Below the pieces are notes generated by a model that was not told the DNA's origin, did no database searches, and saw nothing but the letters and a program-made list of their open reading frames with translations. Below are positions 16,167 through 18,368 of a DNA stretch of 18,368 nucleotides, piece after piece. The DNA comes from Saprospiraceae bacterium (GTDB taxonomy: Bacteria > Bacteroidota > Bacteroidia > Chitinophagales > Saprospiraceae): positions 1-18,368 of the forward strand of contig JALVCY010000023.1 of the NCBI GenBank assembly GCA_027009605.1, written 5' to 3'. A program made the position numbers and the translations under genes. Position 1 is the stretch's first letter. Every line of letters begins with the position of its first letter.

Positions 16167-16255
16167 CCGCTCAGAATCTCACAAAACCCCCAATCAGCCC
16201 CTTCAAGGACACGACTTGATTGTCTCCCATAAACCATGAACGAATTCAATCACCT

Positions 16256-17677
16256 ATGAAATTACACACAGTTTTTAGCGCAATTTTGATATATATCACA
16301 ATGGCGGTTAGTGCTTTTGGACAGAAGCCGGTCTTCGTCAACAGCACACCAATGGCATCGACCAAAGCCGTTAGAGCTTTCAATATCAAAGAAATTAATG
16401 CGGACTTGAAGAAGATCCGGTCAGTCGTTCCGATGAAAGCGACCGGTTCTGTTCAGCGAATCATACACCGTTATCTTTACGAAAATCGTAGCCAAACGGA
16501 AGAGATGATTGGCCGTGCCTATCTGTACTTTCCTATTTTTGAAAAACTTTTGTCCGAAAATAATGCTCCGGAAGAACTCAAATACCTAGCGGTCATTGAA
16601 TCTTCTCTACGCCCTACTGCTACTTCAAGAGTGGGGGCACGGGGGATTTGGCAATTTATGCCGGCTACGGGACGGGAGTATGGGCTGCGCATTGATGATA
16701 TTATTGATGAGCGTTTGGATCCGGAAAAAGCCACTGTAGCGGCTATCCAATACTTACAGCGCTCGCATGACCGGTTTAAGGACTGGACTTTGGCCTTAGC
16801 GGCCTATAATAGTGGCGGCGGGCGAGTCAACCGTGCCGTCAGACGCTCGCATTCAAAGAATTTTTGGAGGCTAAAACGATATCTTCCCAGAGAAACCAGG
16901 AGCTATGTGCCGGCTTTTATTGCGGCTACTTATGTCCTAAATCACTATCAAGAATATGGTTTGGAGCCAGTTTTTCCTAATCGGGATTTGTATATGAAAA
17001 CCAAAATTGAAATTGATGAGCCGTTCACCTTTGAAAAATTGGCGAACGTTATTGGTGTCGATGTGGATATTTTGTATGCCTTAAATCCGGCCTACGTAAG
17101 GGGAATTGTACCCTCTAATTCCAGTATTTATATTCCGGAGCGGGTTTATCCTTTTGTGGAGAGTTATTTTGATTTAAAATCTAATAAGTCTTCTTTGGTT
17201 AATGCATCCTTTATTAAGCGGGTACATGAGGTGGCTGTCAACGAAACGCTTTGGAATATTGCCCAACGCTATCATTGTACGCCGCAAGCTATTATGGAAT
17301 GGAATGGATTGGAAAATATGGCCGTTGAAGAAGGACAAGCTTTAGTCATCTATCAGCCGCAATTGGATAAGACGAAGCCTTTAAAGTATGCATTTCCACA
17401 AAAAAGAACAACGAAAATTAAGCTTCTTGAGCCCCTACCCACCTTGCCTGCTAAATTGATTTATGAAGAAGAAAAACCAATGGAAGTGGGTAATCGTATT
17501 ACCAGTAGAAAGCGTCGCACCAAACTAAAAAAATACACCATTCGGAAGACTACATCTTTGAATGATATGGCTAATTGGCTGGGTGTTAGCTTGGATGAAT
17601 TGATTGAGTTGAATAAAGAATTGGTCAGAGCCAACCGGTTGAATCCGGGTACCATCATTAAAGTTCCCGGTAATTAA
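16256..17677 (+). CDS. MltD-like membrane-bound lytic murein transglycosylase with LysM domains
   Basis: This is a 473-residue exported protein that cleaves peptidoglycan glycan strands to 1,6-anhydro ends. The ATG at 16256 begins a signal peptide (MKLHTVFSAILIYITMAVSAFGQ); a TTG at 16220 would add 12 residues ahead of it. The SLT catalytic domain (about 90-215) has the acid Glu115 in AVIESSLRPTA, then GARGIWQFMPATGREYG and LALAAYNSGGGRVNRAV. A divergent LysM-like stretch (about 250-297), a LysM (about 322-367, VNETLWNIAQRYHCT) and a C-terminal LysM (about 424-473, TSLNDMANWLGVSLDELIEL) follow; these bind peptidoglycan. No lipobox cysteine is seen, unlike many MltD proteins. It converges on the partial gene with a 6-nt gap. 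Confidence 0.93.
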   Translation: MKLHTVFSAILIYITMAVSAFGQKPVFVNSTPMASTKAVRAFNIKEINADLKKIRSVVPMKATGSVQRIIHRYLYENRSQTEEMIGRAYLYFPIFEKLLSENNAPEELKYLAVIESSLRPTATSRVGARGIWQFMPATGREYGLRIDDIIDERLDPEKATVAAIQYLQRSHDRFKDWTLALAAYNSGGGRVNRAVRRSHSKNFWRLKRYLPRETRSYVPAFIAATYVLNHYQEYGLEPVFPNRDLYMKTKIEIDEPFTFEKLANVIGVDVDILYALNPAYVRGIVPSNSSIYIPERVYPFVESYFDLKSNKSSLVNASFIKRVHEVAVNETLWNIAQRYHCTPQAIMEWNGLENMAVEEGQALVIYQPQLDKTKPLKYAFPQKRTTKIKLLEPLPTLPAKLIYEEEKPMEVGNRITSRKRRTKLKKYTIRKTTSLNDMANWLGVSLDELIELNKELVRANRLNPGTIIKVPGN

Positions 17678-17683
17678 TCTTGG

Positions 17684-18368
17684 TTAGCGCAGGGTCTGTA
17701 TGACCTGTCTCAGCATTGGATAATTATTTTTTTTGAGATTGGCTGAATCCAAGTGGTAGAATAAAATTTCGGAAAATGCTTGTTTTTCGCTCAGGCTTTG
17801 AGCCATCGAAAGCAAGTCTGCTTGTTTGACGGATTCGTACCGCAACAAATCTCCTTTGTATAAATAATGCCCTTTTAAGAAGGTGCCGGCTTGGACGACA
17901 AAGCGGGTGGGGCTCAGCCGCCGGTAGTGAATCGTGTCTTGCTGCCAACTTAAATTATCATCAGTCACAATCTTAAAAAAAGAAGAGTCCCGGAAAATAA
18001 CAGTCCAAGAAAAAATGGGCAAGGCCACGCCTAAATCTAAAGGGTAGGCCTTGGCGTGTTGGATGTATTTTTGGACGTCTTTGGGGGTGGCAATGGAGTT
18101 TTGGGTGTTCCAATCGGTTATGTCTCCGGTGTTGTAGCACATGAGAATCCCTTCGTCTGCCGGTGGGATGCCGGTTTGTTTTGGGTATTTGTATTGGTGC
18201 AGTCTGATGGTGGTGGATAATGTCTCGAAGTTGGCTTTGGATTTTATGTAGCGGATAAGCTGAAAATATTTTGCTTTTGTGGATGGCGTCCAGTCGTTAT
18301 CCAGCTGGAGTTTCGTCGGTGGGGTAGGCCATTTCTTTAAAATATCTTGGGTGTAATCTATTATTTTT
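17684..18368 (-). CDS. Partial protein of unknown function, 5' end beyond window
   Basis: The frame stays open from the stop at 17684-17686 to the right edge, so about 227 residues of the C-terminal part are visible and the start is outside. The first internal ATG (18142) is not a good start because coding similarity continues upstream. Visible motifs are LQLDNDWTPSTKAKYFQLIR, then TTIRLHQYKYPKQTGIPPAD, EGILMCYNTGDITDW and PLDLGVALPIFSWTVIFRD. The spacing of acidic and aromatic residues and the alternating strands suggest a TIM-barrel hydrolase-like fold, resembling the DUF3142 type, but I do not recognise the family firmly. No signal or membrane segment can be judged from this fragment. Confidence 0.75.
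   Translation of the reverse strand, partial: KIIDYTQDILKKWPTPPTKLQLDNDWTPSTKAKYFQLIRYIKSKANFETLSTTIRLHQYKYPKQTGIPPADEGILMCYNTGDITDWNTQNSIATPKDVQKYIQHAKAYPLDLGVALPIFSWTVIFRDSSFFKIVTDDNLSWQQDTIHYRRLSPTRFVVQAGTFLKGHYLYKGDLLRYESVKQADLLSMAQSLSEKQAFSEILFYHLDSANLKKNNYPMLRQVIQTLR

Overview
The window looks like the chromosome of a member of the Bacteroidota. The main evidence is a 1258-residue surface protein with SBBP repeats, a PKD domain and a C-terminal type B sorting domain of the type IX secretion system (the gliding-motility-associated C-terminal domain). Promoter-like -7 boxes of the form TAnnTTTG, a TPR/PD40 periplasmic protein, a small RRM protein and a short PspC protein point the same way. 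The exact order or family cannot be fixed from this sequence. No tRNA, rRNA, CRISPR array, transposase or phage gene was seen, and the gene content is mostly housekeeping and cell envelope.

Layout. Positions 1-242 hold no convincing gene but contain short repeats. A large T9SS cargo protein follows on the minus strand (243-4019). Diverging from it are cinA (4275-5525), a 2-oxoacid dehydrogenase E2 (5611-6918) and, 9 nt after the E2, a TPR/PD40/SPOR-like exported protein (6928-8976). Converging on these is a minus-strand pair, an outer-membrane beta-barrel protein followed after 5 nt by a zinc-dependent succinylglutamate desuccinylase/aspartoacylase-family enzyme (10698 down to 8990). Next, also on the minus strand, come a membrane-anchored thioredoxin-like protein, grpE and dnaJ (13359 down to 10892), probably a stress/folding block without dnaK.

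A 474-nt non-coding stretch (13360-13833) carries a perfect 32-bp palindrome and the second copy of a roughly 48-bp dispersed repeat whose first copy ends at the stop codon of the T9SS cargo gene. It is followed by a small PspC-type membrane protein (+), an RRM RNA-binding protein (-) with a clear intrinsic terminator, gatA (+, TTG start just below a promoter-like element), an MltD-like lytic transglycosylase with LysM domains (+), and a partial gene running off the right edge (-).

Genes working together. The E2 and TPR/PD40 genes are probably co-transcribed, as are the barrel protein and the desuccinylase-like enzyme, and grpE with dnaJ. GatA supplies the amidase subunit for tRNA-dependent Gln/Asn formation, but gatB and gatC are not here. 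I found no coherent new multi-gene system. The most unusual signals are in the non-coding DNA (repeat pair, palindrome, 8-bp tandem repeat) and in simple-sequence tracts inside grpE and the barrel-protein signal peptide.
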